From Paramacrobiotus metropolitanus (Eukaryota > Tardigrada > Eutardigrada > Parachela > Macrobiotidae): a DNA stretch of 64,000 nucleotides. A model generated the notes under the pieces. That model saw only the letters and a list, made by a program, of their open reading frames with translations, was not told the origin of the DNA and made no database searches. Within the stretch, counting starts at the first letter, position 1, and every line of letters starts with the position of its first letter. Below, one piece after another: positions 1 to 9,624 of the stretch. The DNA lies in contig NW_026570491.1 of assembly GCF_019649055.1 (NCBI RefSeq), positions 1-64,000 of the forward strand, written 5' to 3'. A program made the translations under genes and the position numbers.

Positions 1-37
1 CAACTCATCGATATCCTCGCGGTGGAATCTGAACCAC
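1..37 (-). pseudogene. HARBI1-like gene, part beyond the Polinton insertion
   Basis: Read on the minus strand, these bases continue the open frame found at 25452-25624 on the other side of the Polinton. One copy of the shared AACCAC target site joins the two halves without a frame change, giving the local peptide AWFRFHREDIDEL. That wording is typical of the start of PIF/Harbinger transposase-derived nucleases. Only 12 codons are visible before the window edge, so the family call is an inference. Confidence 0.4.
32..37. repeat. Target-site duplication, left copy (AACCAC)
   Basis: AACCAC directly precedes the first base of the left terminal repeat. The identical six bases follow the right terminal repeat at 25452-25457. 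Six-base duplications are the known signature of Maverick/Polinton integration, so this fixes the element boundaries to the base. Confidence 0.9.
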
Positions 38-130
38 AGTAGTAATATACCTTGTCTCGACCGGCATTTAGATGTGGGACGCTGATAAGAGCGTCCCGGA
101 TGACGTCCCGTTTTTCAAAATAATTTAGAA
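38..130 (+). repeat. Polinton left terminal inverted repeat
   Basis: The bases from AGTAGTAATA to about 130 match the reverse complement of 25361-25451 almost base for base. Differences are a terminal A/G, a T/C at the tenth or eleventh base, and single-base indels. It contains a hairpin at 76-97, with GGGACGCT pairing with AGCGTCCC across a 6-nt loop. Similarity fades into AT-rich sequence after about 130. By analogy with protein-primed replicons this would be the replication origin. Confidence 0.92.
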
Positions 131-280
131 AATTCTGAAAAAATTCCTAATGACCTAGAAAATTCGTAAAAATAGGGTAAATATGTGTTAAATAGAGAAC
201 GTGTTTGAACATGAAAGCTTGAATGCAACGGTGGTATTTATAGCCAAAATAGGAACTGACGGAAAGTTAATTACTAGCTG

Positions 281-1480
281 ATGGACTTGTACAATCGTAT
301 ATTATCGTTCCTTGAATGGGGGTATTCATCTTGGACCCTTTGGAACTGGCTAAGGCTGGCTTTGAATGTACTGGTTATGAGGACTTAATTACGTGTAGTT
401 ATTGTCTTGGAACTATTAGTGCACGGAACATAAAGGGTACACCGGCTGCAACACATAAAATTTATTTTCCGGATTGTAAAATGTCGAGATCAGAAAGTGA
501 AGTTACCAGCTGTAGTGACACCGAAGCGGACGCAGACGTTTATGATGGAGAGGCTAGTGAGGAGGAATTTGCTGGATTCGAGGAGTACAGCAAGGACATC
601 ATTACCAAGGTTTACTGCCCAAAAATGCAATCCTATGAAAGCCGCTTCGCTACTTTTGCTCGTTGGCCAAGCAGTCCACATCAACATCCACAAGAAATGG
701 CTGCAGCGGGTTTTTATTTTATAAACTATTGTATACTGACACGCTGTTTTTACTGTGGCATGGGAAGAGATTGCTGGAGAGAAAATGAAGACCCTTGGGA
801 GATTCATGCTGCCTTAAGACCGCAGTGTCCGTATTTGATGGAGCAGAAGGGGAAAGTTTTATAAATACGATTCAGCAGAAGAAACAGAACAAATATAGAA
901 ATGCATCTAAAGAAGGTTAGATTGGCAGTAAAAGAATAAATACCGTATTACAACTAAGCTTTCGATATTGTAGATGAAGACGTCTGTTGTGGCCAGACAA
1001 TGCGGCCGAAGAAGAAAAAATTCTACAAGCTTTACAGTTCTATAGTTGGGAGCACGTGATGGAAGCCTTACGCCGGCGTCCGAGTGAGAATCATGGCCCA
1101 GTCAGAGCTGGGGTTTCCTGGTCTGTTCCTTGGCTTGAACAGGGTTGCCGGGATAGCGAAAGGCGTGAAAGGTTATTGTCTTCAATAGTAGCCCTGCATT
1201 GCTGAACGGTTAATCAGTTTTGTGGTATTAACAGAAATGCAAGAATGAAGGGTAATAGCGAGGAACATCTACGGGCAGTAAGAGAGCGGCGACGAATCTT
1301 CTTACGTTCTCCAGCAGATCATCTGACCGAATTGAAAGACGAAAAGCTGTGTAAAATTTGTTACACAAATGTGATCACACAGTTCTATATCCATGTATCA
1401 TTTTGTTGTTTTAACTGCTGCTGTGTCGTGTTATATGTAATCGTTCAATCATCTGTCTTAATTTAAGCTACCAGAAGTTG
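281..1480 (+). pseudogene. IAP-like protein (BIR-BIR-RING), decayed
   Basis: An ATG at 281 opens a frame typical of the start of a BIR repeat, which shifts by one base at about 315-333 into the frame open to 864. That frame holds the rest of BIR1 and a well-kept BIR2 (about residues 105-178), whose zinc-ligand spacing C-x2-C-x16-H-x6-C is visible around CFYCGMGRD. A further fragment at 987-1205 could be the linker or UBA-like region. The fragment at 1245-1466 begins a RING finger (ELKDEKLCKICY) and then loses the RING ligands. The layout matches inhibitor-of-apoptosis E3 ligases, which block caspases. Several frame breaks and the broken RING make a working product unlikely, although a BIR-only protein from 316 to 864 is possible. 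Confidence 0.75.
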
Positions 1481-1579
1481 AACTAGACCTTATCCTATAA
1501 AAGTGTTTAGTTTAGTAAGCCACAACATGTTCTGGTGAAAGTTGATTAAAGTTTTGCATCTATTTGATTACTTACTGAA

Positions 1580-2172
1580 ATCCACAACGCACTATGCGCA
1601 AAAGGGAACCGGCAACGACGGATCTGACCAATACAATTAAGAGCAGTTGCATTACTACCAGCGTTATGTATCAGCTTTCACGGAAGCTAGTCAGACTTCA
1701 ATGTTGTTACAGGACGTACAAGGAACAAGCAGCATTGGACATGACCAAGATATGGTAACGTCTATTGCTGAAGTTCCGTGGTACACGTCCTCCCCATAGT
1801 TGCAAAGCCAATACTTTTCAAATTCGAATTCACATAGAGGTGTACATGGAACTGGTGGCTATGGAAATGACCAATTATAATTGAGGTAATTTCCATTACT
1901 ACCAGCGCTACGTATCAACTCTCATAAAAGCCTGTCAAACATTCAAAAATATTGCAGGACGTACAAAGAACCAATAATAATGATGGATATGACCAATCTT
2001 GTAATGTGTCCATCATTATGGCTCTACTACAGACCTTCGACATAGTTATAAAGCCTATACCCTGAGTTCTGAATCGCATTGAGGTGAACAGGGAGCTAGT
2101 CAATGGAAATGACCAGTAGAAATTACGGTGATGTCCATTACTATCAGCGCAATGTACAACTCTCACAAAAAG
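1580..2172. repeat. Three diverged tandem repeats, period about 245 bp
   Basis: The block containing 'cattactaccagcg' recurs at about 1650, 1893 and 2136. Each copy is followed by a run resembling 'tatcaactctca' and preceded by 'atggaaatgacca' or similar. 'Ggacgtacaa' recurs in the first two units. The units are strongly diverged and carry no long open frame. They may be an amplified and decayed coding segment or simply non-coding tandem repeats. Confidence 0.6.
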
Positions 2173-2249
2173 TGTAACGGGAATTACGGATTGTAACAGG
2201 TTAGATATGTGATCAAATTCGTTTCAAAGCAGTTCTAACTGAACTGGTT

Positions 2250-2515
2250 TCGGTCCTGCTCAATAGTCGTAGTAAGCTACATGGATTCGATCAATCCAGT
2301 TTAACTCAACCACGATTACAGAGCAATACCGTATATATGAACAAATAAACAAGTGTAAACTCTGCAGGGTCATAGTATGAACCCTGCTCAGGTCAGTAAA
2401 AATATGGAGCCCAAAAGGTCACGGCGCTGACGGTCCTGTATGGTAATCGTAGTCAGTCCAAAGGATTTGGTCAATCCATTTTGAACTGATCTAAAATATC
2501 CAAGCAATACTGACG
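2250..2515. repeat. Two diverged copies of a roughly 70-bp block, 180 bp apart
   Basis: 'Cggtcctg...gtcgtagtaagctacatggatt' at about 2253 is echoed at about 2432 by 'cggtcctg...atcgtagtcagtccaaaggatt'. Both are followed by 'caatccagtttaac' or 'caatccattttgaac'. No open frame spans them. This is a second, unrelated repeat pair next to the 245-bp repeats. Confidence 0.5.
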
Positions 2516-2726
2516 GGGAATGGCGGGCGAGACAAGGTCGCTAGGGCCATAATATCCAACTGGCACCGAACAACTCTGAACCACTTTATACACCAAAGTT
2601 GGTTCAAGAACGGTAGACGACTGATTTCTGCTGTTGGAAATATTGGGCTTTATATACCATGTTTGAGAACTGCTGACCGGAAATGGCAGATACTATCTTT
2701 GTTGTAACTGGTATATAAAAGCTGAA

Positions 2727-3086
2727 ATGTTTGCAACTGTGGCTACCATGAAGCATGTCAGTACCATGGCGCAGATGTACGACAACACATTAGCGGTAAT
2801 GTACGAGGCCGAGATTTTGCCTTTTGCAGGTTCCTATAGCCAACTGCAGTGGAGTTTGGCTGGAAATGTAAAGGCCAACGTGATAACGTTCAAGGGAAGT
2901 TTGATTGGATGGAGATTGAAGGTCAACAGGAGAGCGGTTAATATTCATCCATCCCTACCGATGGAGGCAAAGAAACTACACGAAGCGTTGACTCCGCGAA
3001 AGACATCCATCCGGCTGAAGTCCGTCGAAGGATTAAGCTGGGACATGGAAGTGAAACTACAACATACTGCTCAAAGTTATTGTTAA
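2727..3086 (+). CDS. Unknown 119-aa protein, first copy of a duplicated gene
   Basis: This is an open frame of 119 codons with no signal peptide and no motif I recognise. It is supported as a gene because a second diverged copy starts at 3293 and matches it through ITFKG / ITCKG and through the last 19 codons, ending at the same relative stop. After the stop, both loci also share a similar untranslated or alternate-frame segment of about 90 bp. An internal ATG just before YEAEILPF is the only one supported by the second copy, so the true start may lie downstream of 2727. The function is unknown. It lies among early accessory genes near the left end. Confidence 0.55.
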   Translation: MFATVATMKHVSTMAQMYDNTLAVMYEAEILPFAGSYSQLQWSLAGNVKANVITFKGSLIGWRLKVNRRAVNIHPSLPMEAKKLHEALTPRKTSIRLKSVEGLSWDMEVKLQHTAQSYC

Positions 3087-3292
3087 ATCATCCAGAGATG
3101 GTGCTGGAGCTGCCTTTATTGGCCCAAAAGAAGTTGTGTAACATTCTACAGGCGTATGAGCGCGAAATAACTGAAGCGTGTGCTGGCTAGCTGTTATTGA
3201 TGGAATATTGAATAAAATCTATTTAAGGTGGTTGTTGTATATAGTACAGAAAAATATCGTTATTCAGAGAATATCTTAAACTGCAAAACAAA

Positions 3293-3623
3293 ATGAACGG
3301 TAGCATACACAATGGACGTACATCAGATATAATGTACGGAGCGGTGATTAAACCGTTAAATCAGGAGAATGCGAACTGAGCTGGGACTTGAAACGCGGCA
3401 CAAAAGTTAATATCATAACCTGCAAGGGCGGTCATTTTAAGCAGTTGCAACTTGTGGACGAACACGCAGGGCGAGTGTTCTTGGACGTTTGGTGCTGCAG
3501 AAGCATACGACATCCATGAATTATTAAAAAGTCCAAAACAGTTAAAAATTTAAAGACACACAACCGGGTTCACCATGGACATTGGAAATAGAGTACGAAT
3601 CTACTGTTCAAGAATGGCATTAG
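3293..3623 (+). pseudogene. Second copy of the 2727 gene, frameshifted
   Basis: The start at 3293 leads into MYGAVIKPL, matching MYEAEILPF of the first copy. A one-base shift at about 3365-3380 then breaks the frame, and further shifts follow near 3480-3540. The end (WTLEIEYES..., stop 3621-3623) aligns with the end of the upstream copy. The two genes are therefore a tandem duplication within the Polinton, and this copy is dead unless the breaks are sequencing errors. Confidence 0.6.
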
Positions 3624-3834
3624 TCAACGCTCATGGGTTCTCCATCCACTTTATGAGTTACGACCAGTATATGCTGTATCAAATACTGCACGGCTTCTTG
3701 GAAGAAATTAAGATAGCACTAGAGACCGATACGACTGATGTAAAGTCTATTTAAGGCCTTAGGAGTTCAAGTTTCAGAGTATAAGGAACGACCTGCAAGT
3801 TTCTAGAACGTCGTTTTTTTGTATTAAAACAACC

Positions 3835-4017
3835 ATGGAGTTCAAGACGATTGTTTTCCTCCTGTGTGCTTCATCGGTGTTCGGCGGTTTGGCAAGTGAT
3901 AATTCAACCAATAGTGACACTGAGATGTTTGTCAGGGACGTTGTGAAGGAAATTCACGGTAAAACAAATATAAAACAGAGGTCGTATGAAAGTCAAATAA
4001 AAAAAACAATTGTTTAG
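3835..4017 (+). CDS. Small secreted protein or N-terminal fragment
   Basis: The 60-codon frame starts with a clear signal peptide: a basic start, then the hydrophobic run TIVFLLCASSVFGGLA, with likely cleavage after residue 21. A hydrophilic stretch containing an N-x-T glycosylation site follows. The stop comes in an A-rich tract (aaaaaaac, 3996-4010), so a slip there may have cut off a longer protein. Other frames stay open to about 4314, but none is recognisable. It would be a secreted or membrane-targeted accessory factor of the Polinton. Confidence 0.4.
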   Translation: MEFKTIVFLLCASSVFGGLASDNSTNSDTEMFVRDVVKEIHGKTNIKQRSYESQIKKTIV

Positions 4018-4418
4018 ATTTGGCACCGGGTATGAACATCATGGTCGATGGCTGGTTATGCAAAATTCTCCACGTGGGGTATGAAGTCCCCAAGCCTAAG
4101 AAGCCAGAAGATTTTTTCTAGCCTACCAGTTAACCCGAATTGTTCAAGCTGGTGGGAGCCACAGTTTTTGAGAGGTCGCTATCGGCTTCCGCTACCCCGA
4201 CCTGTGAACGGTGACTCTGACCTAGGCCTGTATGTTGGGAAAGTCATGCAGGTCGCACAGTACTGCTGTAAAATAGTATCGCGTCGGGCTGGTTATCAGT
4301 CATGGTGGAAATGATCCTTGAACGGTATCGATCCTATAAAGGTGACCCTAACGCTACCATTCCGATGGCCGGTATATAAACCGAGAAACATGCAAGCGGT
4401 TAGTACGGCAGTGTAAAA

Positions 4419-5019
4419 ATGTCTGAAGTCAACGAAGACTACGATAGTGGAGACTCTCTTCTGGTTGAAGATGGCGAATTGCAAGATTCTCCAGTAAGCT
4501 CAACAAGATCTGTTCCACCGCAAGTACCGGACTCAGTTTCAGTACCAAGCGCTGGAACCGGAGCGTCACCAGCCACGCCAACTCCGCCACAACCACCGCT
4601 ACGGCCAGAACCAGCAACTACGTCGACTTCAGCGCCTGCGGCGGATAGGCCATATCGTCTACCATTGGGCGCTTTGAGTGGATACACTTTGGTTTGGTTG
4701 GATCCCCGGGAGCGCCTACCAGAAGAACGGACACAGCGACTCCTGGGCGTGCTGCAGCAGGCTATCGGCTGCAACATGAATTCAGACGGTTCGTATACCG
4801 TCTGCACTCGTTTCAACACGGAACTGGACACTGCGTACACCGTCAGCGGCGCGTTTTGCGAGAGCCGGCTTCTTTTACACGGGATTGCGTGACCTAGTGA
4901 AGTGTATTCATTGTGGACTAGAGTTAGAAAACTGGGAGCCGCATGACGACCCACAAGCTGAGCATGACTGGCATAGCGGAACGTCCTGCAGACCAGATCG
5001 CCCGCCGCAAGAAAACTGA
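4419..5019 (+). pseudogene. Second BIR-domain (IAP-like) gene, frameshifted
   Basis: The frame from 4419 encodes an acidic then Pro/Ser/Thr-rich N-terminus of about 80 residues and stays open to 4892. The BIR domain lies in the other two frames over about 4770-5019. The zinc-ligand pattern C-x2-C-x16-H-x6-C is visible in the third frame around CIHCGLELENWEPH, ending at the stop 5017-5019. At least two single-base shifts (about 4690-4830) therefore separate the N-terminus from the BIR. The family binds caspases and other proteins to suppress cell death. This is distinct from the gene at 281-1480, as it has one BIR and no RING. Confidence 0.65.
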
Positions 5020-5161
5020 TGTTAAAACTGACGGTTTTGTTTAAAAAAGAATATCGTTTTTCGTATGTTTATTAGTTTATGGCAGAGCAGTGGTCTATTA
5101 AAGCGGAGAAGACTTAGTCAAAAAAAAATGAAAATGAACTTTGATAAGATTCATGTGAACA

Positions 5162-5683
5162 TTAAAACAGTAGCAAGCGAAGTTCGGCTGCCGTAGTACG
5201 CACAGCCAATTCCGACTTTGCACCCAAAATATTAACTTTACCAGAGGTAAAAATTACACAAGTTGCTTCCGGTAGATGGACGCTTAGACCAGGAAACAGT
5301 TCAGGTTCATAACATGGGCGGTAGCAGTGCAGCTTTTTAAACACGTCATCTAGTTTCAATGGTCTATACATGTCATAAGACGCTACTACATTAACTATTT
5401 CGAAGTCCGTAACGTACGCATCGGTATAGCCTAACATGTGCATATCGTTACAATAGAGTTCGAGAAGCTCTTCAGCATTACGCTCGGTAACAGCTCCGTT
5501 TACTGTAATCCGACCATTGCTGTATAGTTGACAGTGACTTTTGTATGGACGCATTCGGCGAATAGTAAGTCCTGAAAAAATGTTGGGATCGTACGGAATC
5601 TGGAGAAGGTCTGCAATATCTTGAAGATCAAAGCCACAATTCAGTTTACCAACTGCGACTATATTTTTTATTGATGCCGCCAT
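5162..5683 (-). CDS. TATA-binding protein homologue
   Basis: The intact 173-codon frame covers the whole two-repeat TBP saddle and little else. Repeat 1 spans about residues 7-86 and repeat 2 spans 93-173. Repeat 2 contains YEPELFPGL (125-133) and TSGKVNILGAK (146-156), near-exact TBP hallmarks. Three of the four DNA-intercalating phenylalanines are kept (F36, F130, F145), and the fourth is Tyr54. TBP nucleates Pol II (and Pol I/III) pre-initiation complexes on TATA DNA. Its start codon overlaps that of the divergent packaging ATPase. It is intact while neighbours are broken, and strongly diverged in repeat 1, which argues against recent host capture. I know TBP-like genes from giant viruses but not from Polintons. 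Confidence 0.92.
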   Translation of the reverse strand: MAASIKNIVAVGKLNCGFDLQDIADLLQIPYDPNIFSGLTIRRMRPYKSHCQLYSNGRITVNGAVTERNAEELLELYCNDMHMLGYTDAYVTDFEIVNVVASYDMYRPLKLDDVFKKLHCYRPCYEPELFPGLSVHLPEATCVIFTSGKVNILGAKSELAVRTTAAELRLLLF

Positions 5684-6330
5684 GACAGCAGTAATTCAAA
5701 ACAATTTCGTGGAGCTGGAAAGTCAGCCAAAACTCGTAACTCCTTTTGGAATGATGATTTGCGGTCCTACAATGGTTGGAAAATCGTCTTTGTCTTCCGC
5801 CTTATCGAGCAACGAAAAGAAATGATGACTTCGACTCCGAGAAGAGTGGTATATGCATACAATCAGTGGCAGAATGGATACGATGCTTTGAAAGTTCAGT
5901 GTCCAGAAACAGAGTTTGTGAAAGGACTGAGTGACCTTTTTTCGGACGAGGATTTTTTCGATAAGGAGGTGACAAATTTACTGATTGTGGATGATTTGGC
6001 ACACGAGATGGCAAAAAATGAGCAGGCCAGTAATCTGTTCACGCAAGGAATTCACCATAAAAACCTGAGCGTTATTTATATTACCCAAAACCTGTACAAA
6101 CAAGGAAAAGCGATGCGTGATATAACACTAAATTGTCAGTATATGGTGCTGTTTAAGAATGCTCGGGACCTTGGCCAGATCGATATCTTACAACGTCAAA
6201 CAAAACTAAAGTGCCTTGCACATAAGCGTACGCGGCTTGCACGTCGGAAAACTATCAACCGCTATTAATTGACCTTACCCCAGCTTGTCCATCTTATTTA
6301 AGGCTGCGATCGCATTTGTTTCTTAAAGAG
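5682..6330 (+). pseudogene. DNA packaging ATPase (FtsK/HerA type), frameshifted
   Basis: From the ATG at 5682 the frame carries the Walker A motif GPTMVGKS (5763-5786) and stops at 5823-5825. A shift between about 5787 and 5822 leads into the frame open to 6268, with Walker B NLLIVDDLA and the downstream ITQNLY segment. A second shift at about 6215-6240 leads to the typical Polinton C-terminus (YQPLLIDLTP). The enzyme would power genome translocation into capsids. Both motifs are intact and only two indels interrupt it, so decay is recent or reflects sequence errors. It is divergent from, and overlaps by two bases, the TBP start codon. Confidence 0.88.
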
Positions 6331-6715
6331 ACAATGAGAATTTATACTGATCATCTGCCATCACTGAGCCCAAAAATGGCAAGTAAAGCGAAGGAGATTG
6401 TCCGTTTTGCTTACCCTTAACCGGGCAAAGCCTAAGCAACGAAGAGCACTGTTGAAGCAGTGTTGCGATAAACACCATATAAGGGGTATTCAAGAGCTTG
6501 CCTTGAACCTTATTAAAGGACGAGTCCCCAAAGCCTCATCAGCTGACAGCGTGTAAAGGTGCAAGACTCCCATAAAGCTTCTAGCATCTCCAAGTGTATC
6601 ACTTCAAGGAAAAAACGTATACTATTACAACGAGGAGGATTCTTACCCGCTCTATTACCATTACTAGCATCAGCCGTTATAAGCGCAGTGACAGCAAACC
6701 ACCAATACATATAAA
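6331..6715 (+). pseudogene. Minor virion protein with GGFLP segment, decayed
   Basis: Starting at an ATG at 6331, fragments in different frames give a basic helical region (ECALN-like QELALNLIKG) and, at 6631-6690, a basic-to-hydrophobic segment RGGFLPALLPLLASAVISAV. That order, with a Gly-Gly-Phe-Leu-Pro hydrophobic tail, recurs next to the ATPase in Polintons and adintoviruses and is thought to be a minor virion (pX-like) component. At least three frame breaks separate the parts. The family placement is from pattern memory and is moderate. Confidence 0.5.
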
Positions 6716-6721
6716 AAAAAC

Positions 6722-7403
6722 ATGGAAACCTATATGCTAATACCAAAACGGCAAGCGGAGAAACGGCGCACGGAGGTTGAGCTAGCACTAAACCAAGTAC
6801 CCCAGAAGCTTCCAAACTTTCTCTAGAACAGCTGACAACGGAAACTTTGGCTAACAAAAGCCTATCGGAATATCAGAAAGCACAATTACTTTCATCTAGT
6901 CTGCAGCGGTTTTAGCGCTGCGGCCGTGCTTTAGATGATACGAGCGGTAGCCAAACCAACCCTAATGTCCCAGGATCCCAGCCTTTGAAAAAATTCGTAA
7001 ACCGAAACCTATATTTAAGCAGATGGTAAAAAGGACTTCAGCTCGACGAAAACAGTCACTTTTAAAACAGCATGCCGCCAGTATATTTGGCAAAGCAGGT
7101 ACCGGTACACCGGTGCGCGAACAGCCGTTAAGCGGTGAAAACAGCCAGTACGCAACGCCTGCAAGTTCCCTTTCAAGGTCACAAGGAAAACGGAAAGTGT
7201 ATGAGGACATGATCACGCCAAGCAAAATCGGCCATCCAAAATCAAGAAAACGACTTCAAACAACGTTAAACAAAATACATAATTTAAGAAATCGAGATCG
7301 GGTAGATTATTACGCAGTTGAAAATAAATATGATGATCCACAGCTGGGCTTTGGAAAAAGAAAACTTCAGCAACACAAGCGCTTAAAGTGGTTAGTTATT
7401 TAA
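6722..7403 (+). pseudogene. Polinton late protein of unknown function, decayed
   Basis: An ATG at 6722 opens METYMLIPKRQAEKRR, stopping early at about 6823. A related Polinton gene continues in other frames through LANKSLSEYQKAQLL (about 6850-6910). The last 127 codons (7023-7403) are open, basic and rich in Lys/Arg/Gln, with no recognised domain. The order (GGFLP protein, then this, then integrase) suits a virion or core protein. Multiple shifts and stops make it inactive as read. Confidence 0.4.
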
Positions 7404-7602
7404 GAATAGCAGGCATGGCGGGGTGCATACCAGTCAGTCTGAACTTTGGAGAGGTATGAAGCTGACCTTTATTTCATCATGCTGTGCTGGGATAAAGATT
7501 CGGAAGACTCAAACGTCAGTAAAGACAATAGCTTTGGTCAAAACAAAACAAAGTTGACGTCAGTGTCCAAGTTGACCTAACTAAAGATGGGAAGCGGAGT
7601 AC
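7404..7602. other. Spacer before the integrase
   Basis: No convincing coding sequence is seen in these 199 bases. The N-terminal part of an integrase may start here, for example at the ATG at 7586, but it is not recognisable. Confidence 0.3.
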
Positions 7603-8605
7603 GTGAGTGCGGCGCAAGTGGCAAGCCTGGGAGTGGAACGATTCCGGAAGCATCAAACCGTGTCAAGCGAACTTAATCAGCATGACAAAGCCCTAAAGCT
7701 TCTGCAAGGAATTGACGCCTACAATTTACATAAGCCGTCTCGGCGGAAATTCCGCAGAAATCCGGTAGTTTCAATACAGTTCGGTGAACAATACATGGCT
7801 GACCTGATGGATGTGTCCCGTTACGCAAAGCAGAATAAACATAAAAAATTTCTGCTGGTTGTTGTGGACAGTTTTTCCAAAAGTAGCATGCGAAATGCTG
7901 ACAAAAAAAAGCAGTGAATACGTTCTTCCTGCCCTGGAGAAAGCCTTTTCTCGTTTGTATGGACCACCTATGTATTTACAAGTGGATAGAGGTACACACA
8001 CACACACACACACACACATAGGATGAACCGTCGTAAGCGTCGCAAACTAACTGTATTATTCGTTCACAGGGCGTGAATTTTACAACAAACCAGTTCAAGA
8101 CTACATGAAACAGAACGGCGTCGTTATGTTTTCTGAAGAGAACTGTGAAATTAAAGCTAACATGGCAGAACGATTCATCCGAACGTTACGAGAGCGTCTC
8201 ATGCGACTGATAACCGCTCGTGATGGGAGTGTAAAATATTATGACAAGTTACAGGACATTATTCACAGCTACAACAGCACACCTCACACGGCGCATGGAT
8301 TGGCGCCGAATGACGTCAATCGAGAAAATTCGCTTTAGTGTTCCAGCGATTACAGTCCAACAGTAATAACAAAAGCAAAGCTAAGGTACCGCTATTTAAG
8401 GACGGAGACACAGTGCGTCTTCGTTTGCAAAAGCAGCTTTTAAGAAAGGCGCTGACGTGAAGTACACAAAAAAGCTATATCGAGTGAATAAGGTAATCAA
8501 GCATCGCGTACCTGTGTATGAAGTGGAACCTGCCGACGGTGGACCCAGTGTAATTGGAAAGTTTATGAGCAAGAGCTATCAAAAGTAGCTGACGGAAATG
8601 GCTAG
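7603..8605 (+). pseudogene. Retroviral-type (rve) integrase, one intron, frameshifted
   Basis: The RNase H-fold core is readable: the first catalytic Asp in YMADLMDV (about 7795-7818), the second in LQVDRG (about 7976-7992) and the Glu in KANMAERFIRTL (about 8155-8190). A frame shift at about 7880-7892 splits the first part. A 78-nt GT-AG intron (7992-8069) lies directly after VDRG. After 8338 the chromodomain-like C-terminus (VKYTKKLYRVNKVI) continues through two more shifts and ends at TAG 8603-8605, overlapping the next gene's ATG at 8598. Integrases of this type insert Polintons with 6-bp duplications, as seen here. Confidence 0.88.
7992..8069 (+). other. Spliceosomal intron in the integrase with a (CA)n tract
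   Basis: The 78-nt segment starts GTACACACAC, contains a perfect ACTAAC branch-point match (about 8046-8051) and ends TTCACAG. Removing it keeps the frame from VDRG into REFYN across the second catalytic motif. The 5' half is a CA microsatellite (about 7995-8018). Confidence 0.75.
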
Positions 8606-9600
8606 TGTTGTTGGAAATAGTACACCGTTTTACGTAACATTACCAAGCGATGCGTCAATGGACATGTATCCCAAGAACAGTGCGCAAATGTGGAAGACAA
8701 AACTAAAAATTCAATTTCTTTATCGGGCCGGTGGGAAGTGGGTTTGGTGGAATTGCAATATACAAACTCAATCTACAACATACCAAAAGAGCAAGAACTA
8801 ACTGTTAACGAGTACGATGTCATCAGTGACACTCCTTGTCATCGGTTCAGAATACGATCATCATTCCACCGGGTCTATATACATTGAAGGCGCTAATTGA
8901 CGTAATTGAGCGACAGTCGCCAAACTCGGTAGACTTAAAGGTCGCAATGTTACTCCCTCACGCCTTCGCACAAATAACAGTACCACAAAAGTGTTCAATA
9001 TACGTTATAATCCTGTAACGCTCAAGACATTGTGGCTGCGTTTTCGAAAACGATGACCGATTGAAAGGGTTACTTGGTTTTGTGCAGACTCAACACGATA
9101 TAGACCCTTTAGACTTTAAAGATCTTGACGGTGTTCCTTCAAAATTTCGTTACTATATTGAGGAAATGATAGAAGAAGATGGGACGCCAACTGAACCATT
9201 CGGAAGAGTTCCTAGTAGTACTTTTTTTACTCCTCGACCTTATCTATGGTACCTACTTAAAAGAAAACAACCGCTTAATGCTGATACGTTGGACGTACCA
9301 ATGGTGGTAGCGTCCAGTAAATCTGCCAACATGCAACATAACAACACAACAATGTATGTTTATTCGGACATTGTGGAGTTTTCAGCGTTAGGCGATCAAA
9401 CCGCACAAGTTTTACGTTCTATGCCTATTAAAGGAGAACCGTTTGATCTCATAACGGAACGATTCGACCAACCGCATTATGTACCACTAGTACGTAATTT
9501 CATCGAAACCATCGAAATCAACTTGAGCTCCGAAGACGAAGATTTTAAATTTCAGGCGGGAAAATCATTAGTGAAACTGCATTTTAGGCCTGTTCGTTGA
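8598..9600 (+). pseudogene. Penton-like minor capsid protein, frameshifted
   Basis: The N-terminus FYVTLPSDASMDMYPKNS followed by WEVGLVELQY in the next frame (shift at about 8700-8710) is the signature of the conserved Polinton/adintovirus minor capsid (penton-like, single jelly-roll) protein. More breaks occur at about 8790-9060. The last 179 codons (9061-9600) are open, ending FQAGKSLVKLHFRPVR, the usual family ending. The protein would occupy capsid vertices. It starts inside the last codons of the integrase. Confidence 0.8.
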
Positions 9601-9624
9601 AACGTTATAGCTCTAGCTGTTATC

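Noticed and set aside
490-807. 105-codon frame opposite the BIR gene
   Set aside because: It lies antisense to conserved BIR codons and has no family resemblance.
4439-4954. 171-codon leftward frame opposite the second BIR gene
   Set aside because: It mirrors the Pro/Ser-rich coding region, whose complement avoids stops. No motif or start context supports it.
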